DNA of 64,000 bases from Pseudoxanthomonas sp. (lineage in GTDB: Bacteria > Pseudomonadota > Gammaproteobacteria > Xanthomonadales > Xanthomonadaceae): assembly GCF_035999195.1 (NCBI RefSeq), contig NZ_DASYGY010000009.1, forward strand, positions 1,736,001 through 1,800,000. Reading direction: 5' to 3'. The notes under the pieces were generated by a model that did no database searches, had not been told where the DNA came from, and worked only from the letters and a program-made list of their open reading frames with translations. Both the position numbers and the translations under genes were made by a program. Of the stretch, positions 1 through 7,221 are shown piece by piece. Numbering within the stretch: the stretch's first letter is position 1; every line of letters starts with the position of its first letter.

Positions 1-510
1 AAGATCACCGCCATCGTCAGCCAGAACGGCAACGCCTACGAAGAAGGCCTGAGCGAAGGCTGGGCCGACATGCGCAAGGCCTGGGACGCACCGACCGCCG
101 CGAACCGCGAAGCGCTGCGCCGCTTCAATACGCCCGACATGATCAAGTGGCAGTACACCGAAGGCGTCCGCGATACCTCGCTGATCGCGCCCGAGAGCTA
201 TCAATTGGCATCCGCCGCGATCGCACGCATCGGCGAGGAACCGCAGATGGACCTGCTTCTGGACTACGGCAGCAATGTCCGGCAATACCCGCAGCTGCAT
301 GCGTACTTCCGCCAGCACCAACCCCCGACCCTGGCGATCTGGGGCAGGAACGATCCGTTCTTCATCCCTGCCGGTGCGGAAGCCTACAGGCGCGACAATC
401 CGAAGGCCGAGGTCCATTTCCTCGACACGGGCCATTTCGCCATCGAGACGCATGGCGGCGAGATCGCCGCACGCATGCTCGAGTTCCTGGACCGGCATGT
501 CCGGCGTTGA
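1..510 (+). CDS. alpha/beta hydrolase, C-terminal part (5' end outside window)
   Basis: The frame is open from base 1 and ends with TGA at 508-510, leaving 169 codons of a longer protein. Near the C-terminus, WGRNDPFF has the form of the loop that carries the acid residue of the alpha/beta-hydrolase triad, and DTGHFAIE carries the catalytic histidine, as in haloalkane-dehalogenase or epoxide-hydrolase-like enzymes. The nucleophile elbow lies upstream of the window, so serine and aspartate nucleophiles cannot be told apart. The substrate is unknown. The gene converges on the hydrolase that ends at 686, with two hairpins between them. Confidence 0.85.
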   Translation, partial: KITAIVSQNGNAYEEGLSEGWADMRKAWDAPTAANREALRRFNTPDMIKWQYTEGVRDTSLIAPESYQLASAAIARIGEEPQMDLLLDYGSNVRQYPQLHAYFRQHQPPTLAIWGRNDPFFIPAGAEAYRRDNPKAEVHFLDTGHFAIETHGGEIAARMLEFLDRHVRR

Positions 511-537
511 AATGCCGGCAGGAAGCGGGCGCAGTGT

Positions 538-652
538 CGCGTCCCGAAGGCGAGGGACGCGGAGGTCCGCAGCGGTCGGAGGTTGCCCCTCCTCCCGCCC
601 CACACCTGCCCTGATCGCGACGCGACGCCACCGGACGCAGGCAGCGCCTGCG
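538..652. terminator. two hairpins between convergent genes
   Basis: Two perfect inverted repeats lie between the convergent genes ending at 510 and 686. One has 8-bp arms (CGCGTCCC, 538-545, and GGGACGCG, 554-561). The other has 7-bp arms (CGCAGGC, 636-642, and GCCTGCG, 646-652). Neither has a T-tract, so intrinsic termination is only inferred from position. No gene is seen in 511-685. Confidence 0.4.
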
Positions 653-685
653 GCGCGCGACGGGTGGCCAGGGCGAAGGGCCGGA

Positions 686-1684
686 TCAGTTCGCGCCGGC
701 GTGGCGCTCGCCCGCCCGCTCGAACCAGTCCAGGATTTCGGTGCGGGCGTTGCGCCAGTTCCGCTGCAGGCCATGGTCGTCGCCGGGATAGACCAGCAGC
801 TTGTGCGGACGTTCGAGCTGTTGCAGCCGGGCCGCCATCCTGCGCGACTCCTCCACGCTGACGCGATCGTCGGCCTCGCCGTGCAGCAGCAGCACCGGCA
901 TGCCGGCGGGCAGCTGCTCCGCCCAGTGAAGCGCGGAGCGCGCGCGCAGCGCGGCGTGCCTGTCGCTGTCGTAGCCGGGAATGCGGGTGCGATACATGCG
1001 CTCCATCTCGGGCCGCCACGCCAGGCCCGCCAGCAGGTCCGACGCGCCCCCGATCGTGGCGATGGCGGTGATGTCGTCGCGTCGACGTGCGACCAGATAG
1101 CTCATCATGGCGCCGCGGCTCTGGCCGAGCAGGAAGATGCGGCTGCCGTCCACCTCCGGCATCGCCAGCGACAGGTCGATCAGCCGCATGATGTCGTCGA
1201 CATCCCCGCCGCCGAATTCGTCCGCGTCGCGATACTGGCTGGCCACCACCATGAAGCCTGCCTTGGCCAGGGGCAGCAGCTTCAGGAACACCTGCAGCGA
1301 ATCGAGCTTGCCGTACGCGCCATTGCCGCCGCGGTTGTAGACCAGCAGCGGCAGCGTGCCCTGCGTCGTCCACGACCGGGGCCTGACGACGTAGCCGGAT
1401 ACGGTGTGCCCGCCGCTCTCATACGACACGATGCGGCAATCGAATGCGGAACGTGCGAAGGCGAAGGTATCGGGAGGCACCAGCGCCTGTAGCCGCGGCA
1501 TCGAGCGCGCCGGATCATCGAGACGCTGCGCGACCGAATCCAGCCAGCTCCGGTAGTCCGGGGTGGCGTCGAAACAGTCGGTCTCGGAGAGGAAGTCGGC
1601 CGGTCCTGCGGCGGGACTGGCCGCGATGGCGGGCAACGCAAAGGCCAATGTCGCCGCGACCGCGGCAATCAGGGTACGAAACAT
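686..1684 (-). CDS. secreted prolyl-oligopeptidase-like alpha/beta hydrolase
   Basis: 332 residues. Residues 1-21 form a Sec signal peptide with a likely cut after AIA. The mature part is an alpha/beta hydrolase of the S9/dienelactone type. The nucleophile elbow is GQSRGAM near residue 188, the acid is in GEADDRV near 280, and the histidine is in GDDHG near 305. That order and spacing fit a serine peptidase or esterase acting in the periplasm. Starting at 1684 gives a complete signal peptide. It is followed 58 bp upstream by the XRE gene on the same strand but shows no overlap with it. The exact substrate cannot be read from sequence. Confidence 0.85.
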   Translation of the reverse strand: MFRTLIAAVAATLAFALPAIAASPAAGPADFLSETDCFDATPDYRSWLDSVAQRLDDPARSMPRLQALVPPDTFAFARSAFDCRIVSYESGGHTVSGYVVRPRSWTTQGTLPLLVYNRGGNGAYGKLDSLQVFLKLLPLAKAGFMVVASQYRDADEFGGGDVDDIMRLIDLSLAMPEVDGSRIFLLGQSRGAMMSYLVARRRDDITAIATIGGASDLLAGLAWRPEMERMYRTRIPGYDSDRHAALRARSALHWAEQLPAGMPVLLLHGEADDRVSVEESRRMAARLQQLERPHKLLVYPGDDHGLQRNWRNARTEILDWFERAGERHAGAN

Positions 1685-1742
1685 GGAGGGGTTCCCTTTG
1701 GGAGAGAAGAGTGGCGATGGAGACGGCGCGCGCCGTCCCGCA

Positions 1743-1964
1743 TCAGTCGTCGGCGGTCAGTGAGGGATCGTGGACCAGCAGTTCGCCGGGCTGGCAGTCC
1801 AGTGCGGCGCAGATGGCGTCCAGGGTCGAGAACCGGATCGCCTTGGCCTTGCCGGTCTTCAGGATCGACAGGTTCGCCAGCGTGATGTCGACGCGCGCGG
1901 CCAGCTCGGTGAGCGTCATCCGGCGTGCGTGCAGCAGTTCGTCCAGGCGCACGACGATGGCCAT
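1743..1964 (-). CDS. small XRE/Cro-type transcriptional regulator (YozG-like)
   Basis: 73 residues, almost entirely one helix-turn-helix domain of the Cro/C1 type: RMTLTELAARVDITLANLS is the HTH core, and LDAICAALDCQPGELL is the usual helix 4-5 tail. The ATG at 1964 is one base after the stop of the DUF2975 gene (TGACATG), so the two are translationally coupled. This XRE plus DUF2975 membrane-protein pairing is common in bacteria, and the regulator is thought to control the pair itself. The AT-rich repeats at 2506-2533 ahead of the operon are the obvious operator candidate. Confidence 0.9.
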   Translation of the reverse strand: MAIVVRLDELLHARRMTLTELAARVDITLANLSILKTGKAKAIRFSTLDAICAALDCQPGELLVHDPSLTADD

Positions 1965-1965
1965 G

Positions 1966-2478
1966 TCAGACCGTCCCTTCCAGGTCCGTGCGCATGCGCG
2001 CACCGTGCGAGAACACGCCGGACAGCACGAACAGCAGCACCACGGCCAGCCAGGGCGTGGGCGAGAAGCCGTCCATCTGTCCGGGTATCGACGTCAGCTT
2101 GGTGATGGCGAGTACCGCCAGCCGCAGCAGCTCGACGGCCAGCACGCTCCAGGCGATCACGTTCAGGCGTTGCGCGTTCGCACGTACGAAGGCATCCCCG
2201 CTCCGCACGGTGTCGATGATCGCCAACAGGCGCCGCAGGATGGTATGGACGATCGCCGCTCCCACGATGCCGATCAGCATGATCGCCCGCATGCCCAGCG
2301 GCACCTGCGGATCCAGGGTGGCGAGGTCGAGGCCAAGCGGCTTCCACGGCCAGTCCTCGATGAAGAAGCTGCCGCAGAACAGGGCGATGACGGAGAGGAG
2401 GTAGAGCAGGTTGAGGACGGTCAGCCCGAGGATGATCGGTCGGGTGACGGCGAGGGCTCGGGCGGGCATACGACTCAT
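1966..2478 (-). CDS. DUF2975 family membrane protein
   Basis: 170 residues with about four transmembrane segments (roughly residues 13-38, 60-80, 105-125 and 140-160), matching the length and layout of DUF2975 proteins. The ATG at 2478 is chosen because a CTGGAG Shine-Dalgarno lies about 7 bases ahead. The frame stays open further upstream, but that extension would run through the AT-rich operator. It is the first gene of a two-gene operon with the XRE regulator. The family's biochemical role is not established; a membrane partner for the regulator is an inference from the conserved pairing. Confidence 0.85.
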   Translation of the reverse strand: MSRMPARALAVTRPIILGLTVLNLLYLLSVIALFCGSFFIEDWPWKPLGLDLATLDPQVPLGMRAIMLIGIVGAAIVHTILRRLLAIIDTVRSGDAFVRANAQRLNVIAWSVLAVELLRLAVLAITKLTSIPGQMDGFSPTPWLAVVLLFVLSGVFSHGARMRTDLEGTV

Positions 2479-2505
2479 GGATCGCTCCAGGCGGAATGTT
2501 GTTAA

Positions 2506-2533
2506 ACGATACATGGCATATCGTATAACGATA
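2506..2533. promoter_or_regulatory. AT-rich operator with three ACGATA hexamers
   Basis: Three copies of one hexamer sit just upstream of the DUF2975-XRE operon: ACGATA at 2506-2511, its complement TATCGT at 2519-2524, and ACGATA at 2528-2533. The last two make a 15-bp palindrome with a 3-base spacer. The stretch is strikingly AT-rich for this genome and begins 28 bp before the start codon at 2478. It is the likely binding site of the XRE protein and overlaps the promoter region. Confidence 0.6.
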
Positions 2534-2745
2534 AATATGCGGGAAGTCATGGTAGCCGCACGCCCCGCTCGCCCGGACGACGCCGTGGCGAGGAGCCTCT
2601 TCCCGTGGCGCAGGCGGGCGCGGGATCGGGCGGAAGACCTGGCTTGCCGGGAATGCGGCGCAACAGCGAGGGGTTCGATCACACAGACCGAAGCACGCGC
2701 AGGGTTGATCGCCCTGGCTGACACGGCGGTCGGGTAGCGCGCCGC

Positions 2746-2766
2746 CGGATAGGCGCTGCCTATCCG
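2746..2766 (-). terminator. 9-bp hairpin after the siderophore-uptake operon
   Basis: A perfect stem of CGGATAGGC and GCCTATCCG with a 3-base loop lies 11 bases beyond the stop codon of the 39-codon gene at 2777. No T-tract follows, so it is a probable transcript-end or stabilising hairpin rather than a classic intrinsic terminator. Confidence 0.45.
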
Positions 2767-2776
2767 AAGAGTGCGC

Positions 2777-2896
2777 CTATTTCATGGCCTCGAGCGGGAT
2801 GAGTACGAGCCAGACGAGGGCAAGCGCGAGCCATACCCATCGCCACGCCCCCATGCGCCGCCATGCGAGTCGCCAAGGACCGGGATCAGGCGTCAT
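2777..2896 (-). CDS. 39-residue single-pass membrane protein
   Basis: A short frame missed by length cut-offs. The ATG at 2896 overlaps the end of the PepSY gene by 11 bases (PepSY stop at 2886-2888), and the frame ends with TAG at 2777-2779. The product begins with an arginine/tryptophan-rich segment and then has one hydrophobic helix (WVWLALALVWLVLIPL, about residues 20-35). Overlapping position, membrane character and a hairpin just beyond the stop all suggest a genuine third gene of the TonB receptor-PepSY operon. Its function is unknown. Confidence 0.6.
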   Translation of the reverse strand: MTPDPGPWRLAWRRMGAWRWVWLALALVWLVLIPLEAMK

Positions 2897-4040
2897 GTGG
2901 TCTCCGTTTGCGCGCCGACCGTAACTGATCCGCGACGCGCAATCCGTAGAGGTAGACCCCGGTAAAGCTGAGCGCCGTCAGTGCAGCGCCGAACAGGAAC
3001 CAAATCAGACGCACGGGCCACCCACCGAACGAACCGAAATGCAGCGGGTCGGCCATCTCGGCGATGCGCTGGTGCACGCTCATGTCGCGGCCGTCCTGCA
3101 GGTCGAGCAGGCGGCCATCGCGCAGATCGAAGCCTGCCGCGTTCGCGCGGTCGCGCACGAGCCAGGCCTGTGCCTGGCCTTCGATGAGCAGGCCGGTGCC
3201 CGCCATGCTGGGCTGCACGCCGGCCACCTGCAGTTCGGGCCAGCGCTGCTGCAGCGCGGCCACGGCGCGGTCGATGGCCGCCCGATCGGCGTGGGCGGGC
3301 GCATCGCGCTTGCCGTCGCCGGGCAGGGCGATCTTCGGCGGCGGCTCGGCCTTCCCGCCCAGCGATTCGACCAGATACCACCCACCGGTGATCGCGATCA
3401 GGGCCACGAACCAGAGGCTCCACACGCCGCACAACCGGTGGATGTCACCCCAGAAGCGGCGTGGACGGTCCGCACGCGGCCAGCTGAAGAAGCCGCGCCA
3501 CCAGCGCTTGTAGATGAAAAAGCTGCTGATCAGGGAGAGCAGCAGCGGGATCGACAAGGCCGCCACCAGCGGCACGCCGTACTTGACCGGCAGCATGAGG
3601 TGGCGATGCGTGTTGCGCAGGAAACGGTGGGCGTTGAACCAGTGGGTATCGCCGGTCACCTTGCCGGTATACGGATCGACCCAGACGAAGCGCAGTTTGC
3701 CCTCATCGGTGCGCATCTGGGCGCGTGCGGCAAAGCGCGACGCATGCGGTGCGGTGAGTCCCTGCAGTTCCCAGGTGGGATGGGCACGCTGCACGGCGTC
3801 CACCATCGTGCCCCAGCTCGCACGCTGCTCGCTGGGCACCACGCGCATTTCCGCATGCAGCAGCCAGTCCAGTTCCTGCGCGAACACCGCCAGCGTGCCG
3901 GTGAGGCAGATGAAGCCCATGAACAGGCTCAGCTTGAGTCCTATCCAACTGTGCAGATCGAACCAGCGACGTCGCGTGCCCGCCCTGGCCGACGGCGTAG
4001 GCAGGGAGGCGGCTGCGGTCGCTGGCGGCGGCGCGTGCAT
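2886..4040 (-). CDS. PepSY-associated TM-helix protein (PiuB/FegB-like)
   Basis: 384 residues. It starts with a proline/alanine-rich cytoplasmic tail, then a helix preceded by WFDLHSWIGLKLS, the signature of PepSY_TM proteins. A periplasmic PepSY region follows, then further membrane helices near residues 140, 195 and 355. The family is inner-membrane and is encoded beside siderophore receptors; a role in reducing or releasing iron from the siderophore has been proposed. The ATG at 4040 follows the receptor stop by 7 bases. An in-frame upstream start at 4091 would sit inside the receptor gene and is less likely. Fur control is inferred from the shared operon. Confidence 0.88.
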   Translation of the reverse strand: MHAPPPATAAASLPTPSARAGTRRRWFDLHSWIGLKLSLFMGFICLTGTLAVFAQELDWLLHAEMRVVPSEQRASWGTMVDAVQRAHPTWELQGLTAPHASRFAARAQMRTDEGKLRFVWVDPYTGKVTGDTHWFNAHRFLRNTHRHLMLPVKYGVPLVAALSIPLLLSLISSFFIYKRWWRGFFSWPRADRPRRFWGDIHRLCGVWSLWFVALIAITGGWYLVESLGGKAEPPPKIALPGDGKRDAPAHADRAAIDRAVAALQQRWPELQVAGVQPSMAGTGLLIEGQAQAWLVRDRANAAGFDLRDGRLLDLQDGRDMSVHQRIAEMADPLHFGSFGGWPVRLIWFLFGAALTALSFTGVYLYGLRVADQLRSARKRRPHDA

Positions 4041-4047
4041 GGCGTGA

Positions 4048-6201
4048 TCAGAAGGTATAGGCCGCCTGCAGGTACAGCCGTCGCGGTTCACCCGGGAAGT
4101 GGCCGTTGCGCTCGATGAAGCCGCTCGCCGCGTAGACCTTGTCGAACAGGTTCTTGATGTTGGCCTGGAACTTCCAGTCGCGCCATTGCGTCTGCCAGCT
4201 CAGGTCGAAGATCGTGTATGGCTTGACCCGCTGTCCGTCCAGGCTGATGCGCTCGTCGGTGTAGTCGGCGCCGAACCCGATGGCCGACGCGATGGCGGGA
4301 AGGTCGTAGCGCGTCCACAATCCCAGCTTGTTGCGCGGTGCGTTGGCGAAACGGTCACCCGACGCATTGGTGATACCGTTGCTGCCGGCATCGACCACCC
4401 GCGCATCGTTGTACGCATAGGCCAGGCTGATTACCCAGCGGTCGGTCACGTCGGCCAGGAGGTCGACTTCCAGTCCCTCGCTGCGCACCAGTCCCAGCGC
4501 CGCCAGCTGGTTGACGCCGTCCACCACCTCCCCGGTCGCCTGCACGATGTTGCTGCGCTCGATCCGGTACAACGCGGTATTAAGCGTCAGCCGCCCCTCG
4601 GCCAGCAGCGTCTTCAGGCCGACTTCCCACTGCCGGCTCTGCTCCGCATCGAACGGCCCGCCCGCGGCCGGGTTCTGGTTGCCGGTGGCCTGCGGCACGA
4701 AACCGCTGGCCACGCTGGCGTAGGCGTTCAGGCCGTCGCGCAGCACGAAGGTGCTGCCCAGGCGCCAGCTGACGTCGTGGCCGTCCACGCGGGCGCCCGC
4801 GATCAGGTCTTCGTCTTCGAAGCCGTCCCAGCGCAGCCCGGCCAGCACATACCAGCGCGGCGTCACCGTCACCTCGTCCTGCAGATAACCGCCGTAGCGC
4901 AGGCCGCGCGTGCGCGTGTCGCGCCAGGGCAGTCCGGCGAGGTCGTAGTCCCGGTACGACGTGACGCCGTAGACCGGATCGAACAGGTCGATGCCCGGTA
5001 CCGGGCCGGCGTTGCGCGGAAGGTCCGCGCTGTTGGCCGTCTGTGCGCGGAAGTCGGCATCGCCACGATAGTAGTCGGCGCCGAACAGCAGCTTGTGCTC
5101 GATGTTTCCGGTGGCGAAACGCCAGACCGCGTTGCCATTGGCGGCATAAGCGTCGTTGTCGCGGTACTGGTTGCGCAGCTGGCGCGTCATCCATTCGGCA
5201 GTGCCGTCGCCGTCGCGATCGATCAGTCCCATCGGCTCGTGGTAGATCTGGTGCTCGCTGTTCTCGAACCAGCGGGCGGCGAAATCCACATCCCACGCCT
5301 GTGACGGCGAGAAGCGATACTGCGCAAGCACCACCTTGGCCTGCATGTCGAGGAAGTCGGTGGCCTCGTTGTGGTTCCAGCGGCGACTGGTGAGGAACGC
5401 GCCGTTGTCGTTCACGGGCACGCCGCGCAGCCGGTTGCCGCCGAGGGTCTGGGTGATATCGGTGTACTGCAGAATCAGCTCGCCCGTCTGGCCGACATCG
5501 AAGGCGACAGACGCGTCGCCGATCACGCTCTGGCTGTCGGCATTCCAACGCACGCCCTCCTCGCCGTCGGCATAGGCGCCGAGCCGGTAGCGCACGTTGC
5601 CGGTTGAGGTGACGGGCCCGGTAGCTTCCATCGAACCGGCGACGAAATCCTCGTTGCCGGCCTGCAGCTCCACCCGTCGCTGCGCCTTGGCCTGCGGCTT
5701 GCGGGTGACGTAGTTGATGACGCCGCCGGCATCGCCGCCGCCGTACAGCGCGCCGGCCGGCCCCTTGAGCACTTCCACCCGCTCGATGTTGAACAGCTGT
5801 GGGACCGAGAAGCCGGCATAGGGATCGCCGCGCAGGCCGTCGTACAGCACGTTCTCCTGGCGGAAACCACGCAGGGTGACGCCCGCGTAGCTGAAGAAGC
5901 TGATCCCGCTGATGCTGCGGTAGAGATCGGTCACCTGGCGCGCGGCCTGGTCGTCGATCAGCTCGCGCGGCATGACCTGCACCGACTGCGGGACCAGGAC
6001 GAGCGGCGTATCCGTGCGGGTGCCGACGGCCGCGTCGTCGGCCTTGTACAGCGTCTGCGCCCGCCCCAGCACCTGGACCGAATCCAGTTCCGTCACATCG
6101 GAGGCCGGCACCGCCTCAGGCGCGGATTGGGCATGAGCCTGAAAGAACGCCAAGGACAGGGCCGTGGCCAACATCGTTTGCTGAATTGAGCGAAGCTGCA
6201 T
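4048..6201 (-). CDS. TonB-dependent siderophore receptor
   Basis: 717 residues. A signal peptide ends near AQA (about residue 25), and a TonB-box-like stretch (LDSVQVLG) follows. The plug domain spans about 55-165 with the typical VEVLKGPAGALYGGGDAGGV motif. A long beta-barrel ends in the outer-membrane signature YTF with a terminal Phe. The siderophore-receptor subfamily is indicated by the SISGISFFSYAGVTLRGF region and the overall length; the ligand is not predictable. The first gene of its operon, it lies behind a Fur-box-like site only 10 bases before the start, so strong iron repression is expected. An internal ATG at 6174 is an alternative start. Confidence 0.95.
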   Translation of the reverse strand: MQLRSIQQTMLATALSLAFFQAHAQSAPEAVPASDVTELDSVQVLGRAQTLYKADDAAVGTRTDTPLVLVPQSVQVMPRELIDDQAARQVTDLYRSISGISFFSYAGVTLRGFRQENVLYDGLRGDPYAGFSVPQLFNIERVEVLKGPAGALYGGGDAGGVINYVTRKPQAKAQRRVELQAGNEDFVAGSMEATGPVTSTGNVRYRLGAYADGEEGVRWNADSQSVIGDASVAFDVGQTGELILQYTDITQTLGGNRLRGVPVNDNGAFLTSRRWNHNEATDFLDMQAKVVLAQYRFSPSQAWDVDFAARWFENSEHQIYHEPMGLIDRDGDGTAEWMTRQLRNQYRDNDAYAANGNAVWRFATGNIEHKLLFGADYYRGDADFRAQTANSADLPRNAGPVPGIDLFDPVYGVTSYRDYDLAGLPWRDTRTRGLRYGGYLQDEVTVTPRWYVLAGLRWDGFEDEDLIAGARVDGHDVSWRLGSTFVLRDGLNAYASVASGFVPQATGNQNPAAGGPFDAEQSRQWEVGLKTLLAEGRLTLNTALYRIERSNIVQATGEVVDGVNQLAALGLVRSEGLEVDLLADVTDRWVISLAYAYNDARVVDAGSNGITNASGDRFANAPRNKLGLWTRYDLPAIASAIGFGADYTDERISLDGQRVKPYTIFDLSWQTQWRDWKFQANIKNLFDKVYAASGFIERNGHFPGEPRRLYLQAAYTF

Positions 6202-6210
6202 GAGGGGGAT

Positions 6211-6230
6211 TGATGCGAATGATTATCAAC
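6211..6230 (-). promoter_or_regulatory. Fur box upstream of the TonB receptor
   Basis: Read on the minus strand, the site contains TGATAATCATT, eleven consecutive matches to the core of the Fur consensus, followed by a weaker half. It lies 10-30 bases before the receptor start codon, where bound Fur would block transcription or early elongation. Confidence 0.75.
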
Positions 6231-6427
6231 ACCAGTCTACCACCTAGCCCCGTCAATGGCAGCAGGTCCCGCGGAAAGGCGCCCTCGGATGGCGCCGATC
6301 CGCACGCGATGAGCTCCGAATGCCCCCTCCAGGAGAGGCCGATCAGACAGGCCTTACAGGTCGACTACGGGACGGAAGCTGACGTGGCGCCAGCGCATGA
6401 CGCACGTCGAGCGCCAGGCGATTGCAG

Positions 6428-7078
6428 TCAAGGACTGTGCGCCGGCCGGATCGATTCCCGAACGTTTTTCAGATATCGGTAGAGCAATGCACGGGAGATG
6501 CCCATCCTGCTGGCGACGGCGGGTGCGGCGTTGCGTATATCCAGGATCCCGGCCTCGTGCAGTCGGGCAATCAGGGTGAGGCGTCCCGACGTATCCAGTG
6601 CCCTGACTGACATCCCCTGCTCGGTTTCATGGTTGCTGACGATGCGCTCCAGCACTTGTCGCCAGTTATCGTGGAAGAAGCTCTCCGGCTCCGGGGACGG
6701 GGGCAGGAAGGCCAGTGTCCCAAGGCTCTCGCGGACGCGCTCCAACATGCCTACATCGAAATTGATGCAGAGCATTCCGTGTGGATGTCCCTTCTCATCG
6801 CGCAACACCGCCGTCATGCACCGCATGTTGCGGCCATCCGCCTGGGTCTTCCGGTAGGGGCCGATCATCTGATGCGTCAGCGCCTCGTCCGGAAAGCGAT
6901 CGCCGCTGGAGCTGTCGCCCACCTTGCGCTTGGAGATCGGATTGGCGATGTGAGCGATCTTCATCGTCAGAAGATCGTGGACGACGACTTCGACATGAGG
7001 CCGGAACAGCGCCGCTATCGCATCGGCGACAGGGAAATGCGGCGCAAGGGCCGCGGCGCGAGGGGAACGATTCGGCAT
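6428..7078 (-). CDS. YheO/DauR-type PAS-like transcriptional regulator
   Basis: 216 residues. The N-terminal part, including FRPHVEVVVHDLLTMKIAHIAN, is a YheO-like PAS domain. The C-terminal part, with MGISRALLYRYLKNVRE, is the HTH_22 DNA-binding domain. This is the family of the D-arginine utilisation repressor DauR, but the ligand here is unknown. The ATG at 7078 gives the usual family start; a TTG at 7138 would add 20 atypical residues. It is divergent from the M61 peptidase gene across about 140 bp that includes an AT-rich patch near 7135-7175, a probable promoter region for both. Confidence 0.88.
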   Translation of the reverse strand: MPNRSPRAAALAPHFPVADAIAALFRPHVEVVVHDLLTMKIAHIANPISKRKVGDSSSGDRFPDEALTHQMIGPYRKTQADGRNMRCMTAVLRDEKGHPHGMLCINFDVGMLERVRESLGTLAFLPPSPEPESFFHDNWRQVLERIVSNHETEQGMSVRALDTSGRLTLIARLHEAGILDIRNAAPAVASRMGISRALLYRYLKNVRESIRPAHSP

Positions 7079-7221
7079 TTCAGTATGTGGCGGTCCGCAG
7101 AAAGCGGGCAGCGTGCCTGATCGAGGCGATCTTTTCAAATAGTCTCTTGTTTACAATCTGTCTATATGCACCTATCGTACGTGCCCCGGATGTCTGGGCG
7201 ACGACAGCGAGGCATGACGAA

